Below are positions 1 through 8,890 of a DNA stretch of 64,000 nt, piece after piece. The notes beneath the pieces are model-generated. The model was not told the DNA's origin and ran no database searches. It worked only from the letters and a program-made list of their open reading frames with translations. Origin of the DNA: CALDSL01 sp039810245 (GTDB lineage Bacteria > Chloroflexota > Anaerolineae > Anaerolineales > Anaerolineaceae); assembly GCA_039810245.1 (NCBI GenBank), contig JBDHWQ010000009.1, forward strand, positions 62,001-126,000, given 5' to 3'. The number at the start of each line of letters is the position of its first letter. The stretch's first letter is position 1. The position numbers were made by a program, and so were the translations under genes.

Positions 1-57
1 TGCAAATCGAAGAATGTGGCCAGGCCGTGCATGAAACCAGGAACAGGTAGCGTTCAT
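1..57 (-). CDS. Partial reading frame entering from the left edge
   Basis: An ATG read on the minus strand starts one base after the stop of the upstream TPR gene and stays open for 19 codons to the window edge. A GGGGGAG stretch lies about eight bases before it and could serve as ribosome binding site. The encoded start reads MNATCSWFHARPGHILRF, which I do not recognise. The tight spacing suggests translational coupling with the TPR gene. The fragment is too short to name or to prove. Confidence 0.4.
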   Translation of the reverse strand, partial: MNATCSWFHARPGHILRFA

Positions 58-58
58 G

Positions 59-1495
59 CTAATTCTCCCCCTCAATGCTTTGATTGCTCTGCAGTTTGTG
101 TATGCGCTCCAAAAAGATTGCCTGGCGTTCCGGGTTGTCCGCGGTCATTTCGGCGGCTGTCTGATAGTTCTGGACGGCTTCATCCGTGTTTCCGCTCAGG
201 GCAAGGATCAGGCCCAGGCGCGCGTACGCTTCTGCGGCGCGCTCTTTCACGCGCGGGTTTGCACCATCCCCATAATCGGCGATCACTTGCTCAAATTCAG
301 CAGTCGCCGGCGCATACGTATCCAGGTGGCCGCTGTAAGCGAGCATGAAATAGCACTGCCCTAACTCAAAATGAATTTTTGTGGGCACATCCGCCAACGG
401 CGGCTGGTTGGTTGATTTTGCGGCGGTTGTCAGCAATTCAATCGATTCTTGCAACAATGTTTCATCCGCATCCGCGGGGTTGTTCGATTGGGTGACCGGC
501 ACTAGCGCTTTACGGTATTTCACGTTGGCCAGGCCAATCATAGCCCGGGAGTAATCCGGCCGGATCTCGAGCGCCTGTTGAAAATACATTTGTGCCGTAT
601 CGAGATCCGCTTTCTCTTCTCGGATCACGGAATTCCCCAGGAAGAGATAAAGGATTTCTTTGCCTTCGGCCGGTTCCCAGCTTTTGATCGATTCTGCCTG
701 TGCGAATTGTTTCTGGGCTTCCGGATACTGCCGGACTGCGTAAAACGCCAGCCCTTTGATCATTTGGGAAAGGGCAAGTACTCTGTCGCTTAGCTCAGTG
801 CTAACATCCAACCGACTGGCGAGATCTTCGTAGCTACGCACCACGATCGGATCGCCCATCATGTACGGCCCAATTAACTCTTGGGCCTCGTATGCGTTAC
901 GCATGCGGATATAGAATTCTGGCGTGATGGCTAATGAGGTCCCGTTGGATTGAATAGACCCATAAATAACCAAATCTGCGTCAATCAAATTTGCAAGTGC
1001 TTGTGCAGATGCGGCTCGCTCTTCAGCACTTGCGCCGGTCACCGGATCAATCTTCCGCGTTTCGAGATCATCTGGCCCCCAAACTTTGATAAATAAATCA
1101 CTTTGGGTTTCCAGAAGACTTTTTCGAATCCGTTCAAAGCTGCTGAGAGCGAGGTCTTTTTCAATCGTTGGTTGGGTAGTTTTTGCTTGCAGCACAAAGT
1201 TAGAAACCACGACTCTATAATCACCATTCATCGTTTCGATGGGCGTATTATTTTCTGCGGTGCTTACAATTGCGGTTCCGAGAATTGTGAATAATGAGGC
1301 TATACCAAAAATAATCCAGGTGGCTAAAGGACGCGGCTTTGGCGGCTCGCCTTCCTGTTTTTCGCCTGGAATGAAGCGCCGGAAGTGGAAAGCAATATTG
1401 CCACTAAGCAGGATGAGCAAACCGGATGTGATAAAACCGGAAATACCAATCAGTACCCAAAGGAAAAAGCGTAATTGGTCACTAATGTGCAGCAT
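59..1495 (-). CDS. Membrane-anchored TPR-repeat protein
   Basis: About 478 residues. One or two N-terminal membrane segments (LWVLIGISGFITSGLLILL, then a second near IIFGIASLFTILGTAI) are followed by a soluble region. Its C-terminal half carries tetratricopeptide repeats with typical spacing (for example AQMYFQQALEIRPDYSRAMIGLANV and AYARLGLILALSGNTDEAV in part). The middle portion (VVVSNFVLQ to DLVIYGSIQ) resembles domains that build a FlgO/TolB-like fold, but this is uncertain. TPRs mediate protein-protein contacts, and no enzyme motif is visible. The longest frame begins with TTG at 1534; I prefer the ATG at 1495, with AAAGGGG about 13 bases upstream. Function unknown. Confidence 0.8.
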   Translation of the reverse strand: MLHISDQLRFFLWVLIGISGFITSGLLILLSGNIAFHFRRFIPGEKQEGEPPKPRPLATWIIFGIASLFTILGTAIVSTAENNTPIETMNGDYRVVVSNFVLQAKTTQPTIEKDLALSSFERIRKSLLETQSDLFIKVWGPDDLETRKIDPVTGASAEERAASAQALANLIDADLVIYGSIQSNGTSLAITPEFYIRMRNAYEAQELIGPYMMGDPIVVRSYEDLASRLDVSTELSDRVLALSQMIKGLAFYAVRQYPEAQKQFAQAESIKSWEPAEGKEILYLFLGNSVIREEKADLDTAQMYFQQALEIRPDYSRAMIGLANVKYRKALVPVTQSNNPADADETLLQESIELLTTAAKSTNQPPLADVPTKIHFELGQCYFMLAYSGHLDTYAPATAEFEQVIADYGDGANPRVKERAAEAYARLGLILALSGNTDEAVQNYQTAAEMTADNPERQAIFLERIHKLQSNQSIEGEN

Positions 1496-1828
1496 TTGGA
1501 AAGAACAACCCCTTTCGTTCACCCGTTGTGCCAATTAGCCACTGTTTGAAATTACCGTAATATTTGGATTGCGAACGAACCTCATCTACATGAGAAGCGT
1601 TCAGCCTTCGCTCTTTCCTACTTCACCATTAATTACTCCTGCTGTGTAAATACGATGCGGAAAACGATATCTGGCACCTTCTATATTGTACAAGATTGAT
1701 GTCTACTCTCATAGTATCAGGATGACTTGGTCAAGACGGAAAAGATAACTTGATCTACCAGAACGAGCTTTTCTTTGTTATCATCAGCCTATTCTGATGA
1801 ATTCGAGCTTCCCAGCAAAGGACATTCC
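1496..1828. other. Divergent intergenic region, upstream of TPR and PBP genes
   Basis: This AT-richer stretch separates two divergent genes. I see no RNA gene and no convincing pair of -35/-10 boxes. On the minus strand a TTGACC near 1729 and a TACAAT near 1686 are present but not at a standard spacing. On the plus strand AAAGGA just before 1829 is the ribosome binding site that selects the ATG of the penicillin-binding protein. Confidence 0.5.
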
Positions 1829-4096
1829 ATGAAGTGGCGCTCCCTGTTGATCTTACTGGTTTTCCTGCTCGCGGCGTGCAGCCAGCCGGCCGCGGGGCCG
1901 GCGGCTACGCCTTCCGCGGACCCTGCTGCAGCGGTAACTCCGGCCACGCCAACCGCGGCGCTGCCCACACCGGTGGCGCGCGTGACGCGCGTGGACGACC
2001 CGCTGGGCGCGGCGCAGGGCTTTTTCGCGGCCTGGCAGCAGGGGGATTTTGGGACTATGTACGCGCTGCTGAGCAGCGCAAGCCAGGGCGTGGTGACGTC
2101 TGAAGCATTCGCGGCGCTGTATACCAGCTTCGCGGAAAACCTGACCCTGCAAGGGGTGGAAGCGCAGGTGCAGGAAGGCTCGTACGATGCGCGCAACGCC
2201 AAACTGCCATACACGCTCACCTACCAGACCGCGTTGTTCGATACGCTGCAGCGCAGCGGCGAGATCCCACTGGTGATGGAAAACGGGGCCTGGAAGGTGG
2301 ACTGGCACGACGGGCTGGTGATGCCCGAGATGCAGGGTGGCAACCGCCTGGCGCTGGAGCTGACCGTTCCCGCGCGCGCGCAGATCCTCGACCGCAACAA
2401 TGAGATGCTGGCCGGCAATACCGAGGCCGTGTCGCTGGGCGTGATCCCCGGCAACCTGGGCGATAATGAGAACGCTGTGCTGGATAAGCTGTTTGACCTG
2501 AGCGGAAAAGTGCCGCAGTCCATCGCCGACTCGTATGAGAATGCCGCGCCAAGCTGGTATATCCCGGTGGGCGAGGTGGCGCGCGATTACCTGGGCAACG
2601 ACGGCGAATGGCTGTCGAACAGCGGCGTGGTGCTTTATCCCTACGGCCCCACGCGCTTTTACCCGTGGGGCGGGGTTGCGCCGCACGTTACCGGCTACGT
2701 GCAGTTTATTCCCAAAGAGTCGCTCAGCCAGTACCTGGCGCGCGGCTTCCGGCGCGATGAAAAGGTGGGCATGAGCGGGCTGGAGCTGCGCGGGCAGGAT
2801 GTGCTGACCGGCACGCGCGGGGCGCAGTTGTACCTGGCGAATGCCGGCGGCGACCGCATCAGCAAGCTGGCGCAGGTGGAGCAGCGCGACGGGCGCGATA
2901 TCGTCACCACCATCGATTACAGCCTGCAGCTCCAGGCGCAGCAGGCCATCCGCGATTACCGCGGGGCGATTGTGGTGCTGGAGCGCGATACCGGGCGCGT
3001 GCTGGCAATGGTTTCTTCGCCGGGCTTTGACCCCAACATGTTTGACGGCGAGAACTACAACGCCATCACCGGCGGCGGGTTGGAGCGCATCTTCGCTTCG
3101 CCGGCCACGCCGCTGGTCAACCGCGCCACGGGTGACCAGGGCAGTGGCTACCCGCTGGGCTCAGTGTTCAAGATCATCGATATGGCCGCGGCGCTGGAAA
3201 GCGGCCTGTTCAAGGTGGAAGACACCTACGATTGCAAATACACCTTCAACGAAATTATTGGCCGCACCTATTACGACTGGACGCTGGCCAAGGAATTCCC
3301 TGAGAGCGGTGTGCTGACCCTGCCGCAGGGGTTGATGCGCTCGTGCAACCCGTGGTTTTACCATATCGGCCTGCGCATGTTCAATGAAGGTCACGGCACA
3401 GATATCGCCAATATGGCGCGCGGGTTTGGGCTGGGCAGCTCCACCGGGCTGGAAACGCTGCCCGAGGCGGCCGGCAATGTGCCCGAGCCGTCCAGCGAAG
3501 TGGACGCGGTGGAACAGGCCATCGGGCAGGGCGAGCTGCAGGTGACCCCGCTGCAGGTGGCGCGCTTTATCGCCGCGCTGGGCAACGGCGGAACGCTCTA
3601 CCGCCCGCAGGTGATCGAAAAATACGTGGCCGCGGACGGGACAGAGGAGCAGGTGTTCCAGCCCAAGGCGATGGGCACGCTGCCGGTCAAGCCCGAGACC
3701 CTGGAAGTGATCCAGAGCGCGATGCGCGCGGTGGTAGCCAACAAGCGCGGCACGGCGGTGGACGAGTTCCGCGGGTTTAACATCCCGGTGTTCGGGAAAA
3801 CCGGTACGGCACAGTCGTGCGAAGGCTGCAACCCACACGCCTGGTTTGCGGCGTACACAAATAATGGTAATCCCGACCGGCCAGACATCGCTGTGGCGGT
3901 GATCTGCGAGCAGGCCGGCGAAGGCTCGGAAATTGCCGCGCCGATCACGCGCCGGGTAATGGAGATCTACTTCTACGGACGCGCGTTAAAGGCGTACCCC
4001 TGGGAAGAGCGGGTCAATGTGCGCGCCACGGAAGAGACCCCCGCTCCGCCCCAGCAAGAGCCCACGCCCGAAGAGACTGCGACGCCGCAGCCATAA
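1829..4096 (+). CDS. Lipoprotein penicillin-binding transpeptidase with MecA-N-like domain
   Basis: A 755-residue peptidoglycan D,D-transpeptidase. The N-terminus is a lipoprotein signal (MKWRSLLILLVFLLAAC, lipidated Cys17) followed by an Ala/Pro/Thr linker. A NTF2-like MecA_N-type domain follows (about 57-165), then a PBP dimerisation domain and the transpeptidase domain. All three catalytic motifs are present: S445-V-F-K448, S505-C-N507 and K657-T-G-T. The C-terminus ends in a Glu/Pro/Thr tail. The start at 1829 is chosen because AAAGGA precedes it and the lipobox then falls at the right place; the frame is open 18 codons further upstream. The protein would act outside the membrane in cross-linking cell wall. 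The MecA_N domain is typical of class B PBPs of the PBP2a/PBP3 type, so intrinsic low beta-lactam affinity is possible but not shown. Confidence 0.93.
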   Translation: MKWRSLLILLVFLLAACSQPAAGPAATPSADPAAAVTPATPTAALPTPVARVTRVDDPLGAAQGFFAAWQQGDFGTMYALLSSASQGVVTSEAFAALYTSFAENLTLQGVEAQVQEGSYDARNAKLPYTLTYQTALFDTLQRSGEIPLVMENGAWKVDWHDGLVMPEMQGGNRLALELTVPARAQILDRNNEMLAGNTEAVSLGVIPGNLGDNENAVLDKLFDLSGKVPQSIADSYENAAPSWYIPVGEVARDYLGNDGEWLSNSGVVLYPYGPTRFYPWGGVAPHVTGYVQFIPKESLSQYLARGFRRDEKVGMSGLELRGQDVLTGTRGAQLYLANAGGDRISKLAQVEQRDGRDIVTTIDYSLQLQAQQAIRDYRGAIVVLERDTGRVLAMVSSPGFDPNMFDGENYNAITGGGLERIFASPATPLVNRATGDQGSGYPLGSVFKIIDMAAALESGLFKVEDTYDCKYTFNEIIGRTYYDWTLAKEFPESGVLTLPQGLMRSCNPWFYHIGLRMFNEGHGTDIANMARGFGLGSSTGLETLPEAAGNVPEPSSEVDAVEQAIGQGELQVTPLQVARFIAALGNGGTLYRPQVIEKYVAADGTEEQVFQPKAMGTLPVKPETLEVIQSAMRAVVANKRGTAVDEFRGFNIPVFGKTGTAQSCEGCNPHAWFAAYTNNGNPDRPDIAVAVICEQAGEGSEIAAPITRRVMEIYFYGRALKAYPWEERVNVRATEETPAPPQQEPTPEETATPQP

Positions 4097-4114
4097 AACC
4101 AGTGAGATACTCTG

Positions 4115-4146
4115 CAAGAGGTTGGCACTTCGATACCAGCCTCTTG
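4115..4146 (+). terminator. Hairpin after the PBP gene
   Basis: CAAGAGGTTGG and CCAGCCTCTTG form an 11-bp stem with one G-U pair around a 10-base loop, about 18 bases after the stop codon. Only a weak T-rich stretch follows, so it is a likely but not textbook intrinsic terminator. Confidence 0.6.
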
Positions 4147-4159
4147 TAGTATTTAACGT

Positions 4160-4199
4160 TATAATTTCTCCGTTATTATCTACCAAAGATGTATATAAT
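4160..4199 (+). promoter_or_regulatory. Two candidate -10 boxes before the partner-switching operon
   Basis: Perfect TATAAT hexamers lie at 4160-4165 and 4194-4199, upstream of the first gene of the operon. Neither has a good TTGACA-like box at 17 bases, so which one is used cannot be decided from sequence. AT content here is clearly above the surroundings. Confidence 0.35.
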
Positions 4200-4291
4200 T
4201 ATCGTAATTCGATGCTGCAAACGTTGCCGTAACGCCGCACAGAATTGCGCATATACCTAGCAAACTTTCTTACCGCTTGAGAGGTGATTAT

Positions 4292-5761
4292 ATGGTTGAG
4301 GCGACGCATTTTGGCGTGATTGTGATCGGCGGCGGGCCGGCAGGGGTTACGGCGGCGCTGCGCGCCAGCGAGCTGGGGGCGAAAGTGGCCCTGGTGGAAA
4401 GGGGTACGCTGGGCGGAACCTGCACCAACGATGGCTGCGCGCCCACGCGCGTGCTGGCCAAGGCCGCGCGGCTGGTACGGGACGCTGACCAGTACGAGCT
4501 GTACGGCATCCACGCGCCGGAGCGGCCGCAGGTCGATTTTGGCGAGCTGATCGCGCGCACGCAGCGCGTGATCTACACCCTGCATGAGAAGAAGCAGCTG
4601 CGCAGTCACCTGGAAGCCGCGGGCGTGACGGTGTTCCTCAATGCCGGCACGGCGCGCTTTGTAGACGATCACACCATCGAATTAGGGGATGGCTCGCACC
4701 TGACTGCCGACCGGTTTATCATCGCGGCGGGCGGGCACGGGCGGCGAATTCCATTTCAGGGCAGTGAATTGGCCCTGACGCATGAGGATGTGTGGCGCTT
4801 GAAAAAACTGCCCAAATCGCTGGCGATTGTGGGCGGCGCGGCCACTGGCTGCCAGCTTGCTTCGATTTTCTCGGCGTTTGGCACGCAGGTAACGTTATTT
4901 GAGGTCTCGCCCACGATCCTTTCGCGCGAAGATCGCTCGGTGTCCAAAGCCGTGCAGGATGCTTTTATTGCCGGCGGCATCAACGTAATCACCGGTATTG
5001 GCGGCATTGAGGCCATCGAGCAGGATGATAGGGGCATGATCTTCCGCTATACCAAAGATGGAGAAAGCCACGCGCACGCAGCCGAAGCTGTATTCCTGGC
5101 GGTGGGCTGGATTGGCAACCTTGAGCTGTTGAACCTGGATGCTGCCGGGGTCAAAAGCGAGCGCGGCTACATCGTGGTGGATGATTACCTGCGCAGTTCG
5201 AACCCGCACATCTACGCCGCCGGGGATATCACCGGGCGGATGATGCTGGTGCAGAGCGGCAGCCACGAAGGCCGCGTGGCGGCTGAAAACGCCGTGCTGG
5301 GCGACGGGCTGCCGTACCAGCATTTGATCGTGCCGCACGGCGGGTTTACCGACCCCGAGTACGCCTGCGTGGGCCTGACCGAAGAACAGGCGCGGAAACA
5401 GGAACCTGAGTGCGTGGTGGCCAGCGTGCCGTACGCCGACATGGATCGCGCGGTGATCGATAACCTGACCACCGGCTTTTGCAAGCTGATCGTTTCGCAG
5501 GAAACGCACCGCATCCTTGGCGCGGCGGTGGTGGGCGAGCAGGCCGTCGAAGTGGCGCAGATGATCGCCGCGGGGATGGCCGCGGATATGTGGGTGGAGC
5601 AGCTCGCCGAGCTGGAGCTGGCGTATCCCACCTACACCGCCATCGTGGGCCTGGTGGCGCGGCGCATCGTGCGCCAGTTGGGCGTAATGCCGCTCTCCGA
5701 GCAGTGGCGCACGCTCGGGCTGGAACACACCGCCGAATGGGAGCGCAGCGATGGCGGATGA
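4292..5761 (+). CDS. Flavin disulfide oxidoreductase (Lpd/MerA-like), atypical C-terminus
   Basis: A 489-residue class I pyridine nucleotide-disulfide oxidoreductase. An FAD-binding GGGPAG motif lies near residues 11-16, a redox-active pair C44-x4-C49 sits in GGTCTNDGCAPTR, an NAD(P)-binding VGGAATGCQLAS motif follows, and AAGD near the FAD-binding part precedes the dimerisation domain. Dihydrolipoamide dehydrogenases have a C-terminal HPxxxE whose His and Glu act in catalysis; here the equivalent is Y445-P-T-Y-T-A450, so both residues are missing. It therefore is probably not a standard Lpd. There is no N-terminal heavy-metal domain and no C-terminal Cys pair as in MerA. The start has AGAGGTGAT at 4280-4288. 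Its stop overlaps the next gene by 11 bases, so it heads the operon. Substrate unknown. Confidence 0.85.
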   Translation: MVEATHFGVIVIGGGPAGVTAALRASELGAKVALVERGTLGGTCTNDGCAPTRVLAKAARLVRDADQYELYGIHAPERPQVDFGELIARTQRVIYTLHEKKQLRSHLEAAGVTVFLNAGTARFVDDHTIELGDGSHLTADRFIIAAGGHGRRIPFQGSELALTHEDVWRLKKLPKSLAIVGGAATGCQLASIFSAFGTQVTLFEVSPTILSREDRSVSKAVQDAFIAGGINVITGIGGIEAIEQDDRGMIFRYTKDGESHAHAAEAVFLAVGWIGNLELLNLDAAGVKSERGYIVVDDYLRSSNPHIYAAGDITGRMMLVQSGSHEGRVAAENAVLGDGLPYQHLIVPHGGFTDPEYACVGLTEEQARKQEPECVVASVPYADMDRAVIDNLTTGFCKLIVSQETHRILGAAVVGEQAVEVAQMIAAGMAADMWVEQLAELELAYPTYTAIVGLVARRIVRQLGVMPLSEQWRTLGLEHTAEWERSDGG

Positions 5762-7127
5762 GGCGCGCGCGCCCTTCGGACAAAACACCCGCCCGCGGTT
5801 GACGCGCCGAGAGTTCCTCAAGGCGATGGGAACGTTCGCGGCAGGCGCGGCGCTGGCTGCTTGCTCACCCATTGTGCGCAAAGCCGCGGTGAATGGCACC
5901 GAGAAGGCGCAGCTCGTCTACCAGGACTGGCGCACCGACTGGTTCCCGGCTATGTCGCAGGCCATGCTGGAAGAATTCCACGCCACGCATCCCAACATTC
6001 GCGTGTTCTACACGCCCGACCCTGACAACCTGGAAGAAAAGATGCTGCAGGATATGGGCGCGGGCACCGCGCCGGACGTGCTGGCCGGCTGCTGCGATTT
6101 CTTTCCGATCTGGGGGCAGAAAAATTTCCTGCTGGATTTACAGCCCTATATCGACGCGGACCTGGATACAGCCACGGTAGCCGAGTGGGACCGGGCGCAG
6201 TATGAAGCGCTGCAGCTTCCGGATGGCAAGCGCTTTGGGCTGCCCAAGTACCACGGCGCGCTGGCGCTGTACTATAACAAAGACCTGTTTGATGATTATG
6301 GCGTGGCGTACCCCGGCGGCGACTGGGACCATGATGCCTACCTGGAGACAATGCGCAAGCTGACCAAAGACCGCGACGGTGACGGGAAGACCGACCTGTG
6401 GGGCAGCATGGTGGATATTGCCTGGGAGCGGCTGCAGATGCACGTTAATGGGTGGGGCGGGCATTTTGTGGACCCGGCGGATAACACTCGCAGCCTGATG
6501 GCAGCCCCGGAATCGCTGGCGGCACTGGAATGGATCCGCGCGCGCATGTGGGACGACCGCGTGATGGCAACTTTCCCAGACGTGGAAAACCAGGAGACGC
6601 GTACCGCGTTCATCAATGGCAAGCTTGCAATGGTGGAAGACGGCTCGTGGGCGCTGAAGGACATCCTGGCCGGAGCCAGCTTCCGCATCGGGGTGGCGCC
6701 GTTCCCCAAAGGCCCGCAGCGCCGGGTGACGCTGGCTACCACAGACGCGTTTGGCATCTATGCCAACACGCGCCACCCCGAAGCCGCCTGGGAGCTGATG
6801 AAGTTCCTGATCAGCAAGGATTACGGCCTGGCAATGGCGCGCGCCAACTTCCTGCAGCCGGCGCGCTCGTCGCTGGTGGGCGAATGGGTGCAGATTATTC
6901 GCGACGAGTTTCAAGATAAGGCGCGTGACATGGATATTGATGTGTTCGCTGAGGGACACATCCAGGGTTACTCGGTGACGACCGAAATTTTTTCCAACAT
7001 GGGGGCGGCTTCGGAAACAGCGCGCTCGGCGTGGGAAAAAATCTTTACCCTGGGCCAGCAGCCGGTGGATACGATGGTGGAAGTCTCGCGGCAAATCGAA
7101 GCGGGGCAGCGCAAGGTGGGAGGATAA
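5751..7127 (+). CDS. Family 1 extracellular solute-binding protein (sugar type), Tat-like signal
   Basis: A 458-residue exported binding protein of the family 1 (maltose/sugar ABC) type. The N-terminus has a twin-arginine-like motif TRREFLK, a hydrophobic stretch, and a lipobox ending at LAAC, so it is probably a membrane-tethered lipoprotein. The body has typical features: YQDWRTDWFPAM, GTAPDVLAG, LYYNKDLFDDYG and a late AFGIYANTRHPEAAWELMKF segment in part. No permease or ATPase genes adjoin it. It sits between an oxidoreductase and a sensor phosphatase and overlaps the upstream gene. This context suggests a ligand-sensing role for the downstream membrane phosphatase rather than transport, but a distant transporter cannot be excluded. 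Confidence 0.87.
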   Translation: MADEARAPFGQNTRPRLTRREFLKAMGTFAAGAALAACSPIVRKAAVNGTEKAQLVYQDWRTDWFPAMSQAMLEEFHATHPNIRVFYTPDPDNLEEKMLQDMGAGTAPDVLAGCCDFFPIWGQKNFLLDLQPYIDADLDTATVAEWDRAQYEALQLPDGKRFGLPKYHGALALYYNKDLFDDYGVAYPGGDWDHDAYLETMRKLTKDRDGDGKTDLWGSMVDIAWERLQMHVNGWGGHFVDPADNTRSLMAAPESLAALEWIRARMWDDRVMATFPDVENQETRTAFINGKLAMVEDGSWALKDILAGASFRIGVAPFPKGPQRRVTLATTDAFGIYANTRHPEAAWELMKFLISKDYGLAMARANFLQPARSSLVGEWVQIIRDEFQDKARDMDIDVFAEGHIQGYSVTTEIFSNMGAASETARSAWEKIFTLGQQPVDTMVEVSRQIEAGQRKVGG

Positions 7128-7135
7128 CAGCAGCC

Positions 7136-8890
7136 GTGCGCATTTCGAATTACGTGATCCGGTTTCGCAGCCTGGTGCTCACCTGGTTCTTCATCTTGGC
7201 GATTGCCCTGCTGGCAGCAGTGGCGGTCTTCACGTTTGTTGCCTACCAGCGCGCCACGGATAATATGACCATTGATCACGACCGCGAATACACGTATGTA
7301 GCTGCCGCGCGGCTGCGCGAAGAGCTGGATAAGTTTTCCGGCAGCCTGATCTCGGTGGCGCGGCTCGACGCGCTGACCAGTGGCGAACCGTCCGAGCAGC
7401 AGGAGGGGTTGGTGGAGTCACGGCTGCGGCTGGCGGTGTTCGACGGCGGCACGGTAGTGCTGGATAACCTGGGCCGCGTGACGGCCACCGAGCCGCTGCG
7501 CCAGGAACTGCACGGGCAGGATTGGTCTACGCGCGCGTACTTCGCCCAATTGCTGGCCAACCACGCTTCGGTGTACTCGGATATCCTGCCGGACGGGCCG
7601 GACGGCAGCAGTGTAATATCATTCGCCGTGCCAATTAACGGCCCCACCGGGGAGCTGCGCGGGGCGCTGGTGGGCATGTTCCGGCTGGGTTCCACCACAT
7701 TCAGTCCTTTCTATGCCAGCATCGTGCGCTTGCGCATCGGGCAGACCGGACATTCCTTCCTGGTGGACAGCAAAGGTAATGTGATTTACCACTCGGATAT
7801 CACCCGTACCGGGCAGAATCTCGCGGCACAGTACGAAGTGCGCGAAGTGCTGGCCGGGCGCATCGGCGCGCAGCGTACCATGGATGAGCAGGGGGATGAT
7901 ATTGTGGCCGCGTACGCGCCTGTGCCGGGCACGAGCTGGGGGCTGGTGACGCAGGAAGACTGGCAGGCGTTAACGGCCACCTCGCAGCGCTACGCGCGCA
8001 TTCTGCTGGTGCTGCTGGTGTTGGGCATGCTGCTGCCGGCAGTGGGGGTGGGGCAGGTAGTTCGCCAGCGCCACCGTGAAACCATGCAGCGCGAGCGCAT
8101 CGAGCAGGAGCTGGCGGTGGCGCAGCACATCCAGAAAACCCTGCTGCCGAGTGATGTGCCGCGGCCGCCCGGGTGGGAGATTGCCGCGCACTGGCAACCG
8201 GCGCGCGCCGTCAGCGGCGATTTTTATGATTTCATCGAGTTTCCGGATGGCGGGCTGGGCATCATCATCGCGGATGCCACGGATAAGGGTGTGCCGGCCG
8301 GGTTAGTGATGGCCAGCGCGCGCAGCATCCTACGCGGCGTTTCTGACCGGCTGCGCGCGCCCGGGCAGGTGCTTGAGCGGGTCAATAATTTGCTGGCCAA
8401 AGATATCCCGCACAACATGTTCGTCACCTGCCTGTACTCGGAGCTCAACCCGGAAACCGGCATGTTGTACTACAGCAATGCCGGCCAGAATCTGCCCTAC
8501 CGGGTATGCAAGGGCCAGGTGGAAAAGTTGGATGCTACCGGTCTGCCACTGGGGCTGATGCCTGGCGCGCGGTACGATGCCTTCCAGACGCAGATTGCGC
8601 CGGGAGAAACAGTGATCTTCTACAGCGACGGCATGATCGAAGCGCACAGCGCGCAGCGCGAGATGTACGGTAGCCAGCGGCTGGAAGGCGTGCTGCGGGA
8701 TACCTTGAAGGACGAGATGAGCGTAGACGAAATTATCGGCACGATTTTACAGGAGATGGAGCGATTTATTGGGGCGAAGAACGGCCAGGAAGATGATGTG
8801 ACTCTGGTGGTCGTGCGGCGCGCATTGGAGCAGCCAGTGCAGGTGCAGTTGCCAGAAAGGAGCATCGAAGGTGCAGGAGAAATGGACTGA
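7136..8890 (+). CDS. Membrane sensor SpoIIE/RsbU-type PP2C serine phosphatase
   Basis: About 584 residues. One membrane helix (about 11-33) is followed by an extracytoplasmic region of about 250 residues resembling a double Cache sensor (GQTGHSFLVDSKGNVIYHSD in part). A second helix (ILLVLLVLGMLLPAVGVG), a short coiled linker (RIEQELAVAQHIQKTLLP) and a SpoIIE PP2C domain complete it. Metal-binding motifs are GDFYDF near residue 359, ADATDKG, and a C-terminal EDDVTLVVV. Such phosphatases dephosphorylate STAS-domain antagonists in response to a signal. The GTG start at 7136 lies just after the stop of the solute-binding gene, with GGGAGG 13 bases upstream. The frame is open further upstream inside the previous gene, but the membrane helix favours this start. 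Confidence 0.9.
   Translation: MRISNYVIRFRSLVLTWFFILAIALLAAVAVFTFVAYQRATDNMTIDHDREYTYVAAARLREELDKFSGSLISVARLDALTSGEPSEQQEGLVESRLRLAVFDGGTVVLDNLGRVTATEPLRQELHGQDWSTRAYFAQLLANHASVYSDILPDGPDGSSVISFAVPINGPTGELRGALVGMFRLGSTTFSPFYASIVRLRIGQTGHSFLVDSKGNVIYHSDITRTGQNLAAQYEVREVLAGRIGAQRTMDEQGDDIVAAYAPVPGTSWGLVTQEDWQALTATSQRYARILLVLLVLGMLLPAVGVGQVVRQRHRETMQRERIEQELAVAQHIQKTLLPSDVPRPPGWEIAAHWQPARAVSGDFYDFIEFPDGGLGIIIADATDKGVPAGLVMASARSILRGVSDRLRAPGQVLERVNNLLAKDIPHNMFVTCLYSELNPETGMLYYSNAGQNLPYRVCKGQVEKLDATGLPLGLMPGARYDAFQTQIAPGETVIFYSDGMIEAHSAQREMYGSQRLEGVLRDTLKDEMSVDEIIGTILQEMERFIGAKNGQEDDVTLVVVRRALEQPVQVQLPERSIEGAGEMD

Noticed and set aside
4292..5761. Mercuric reductase
   Set aside because: Lacks the C-terminal cysteine pair and the N-terminal metal domain, and no mer genes are nearby.
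6138..7094. 318-codon minus-strand open frame opposite the solute-binding gene
   Set aside because: Shadow frame with His/Arg-rich text and no start signal; the plus strand encodes a clear family.
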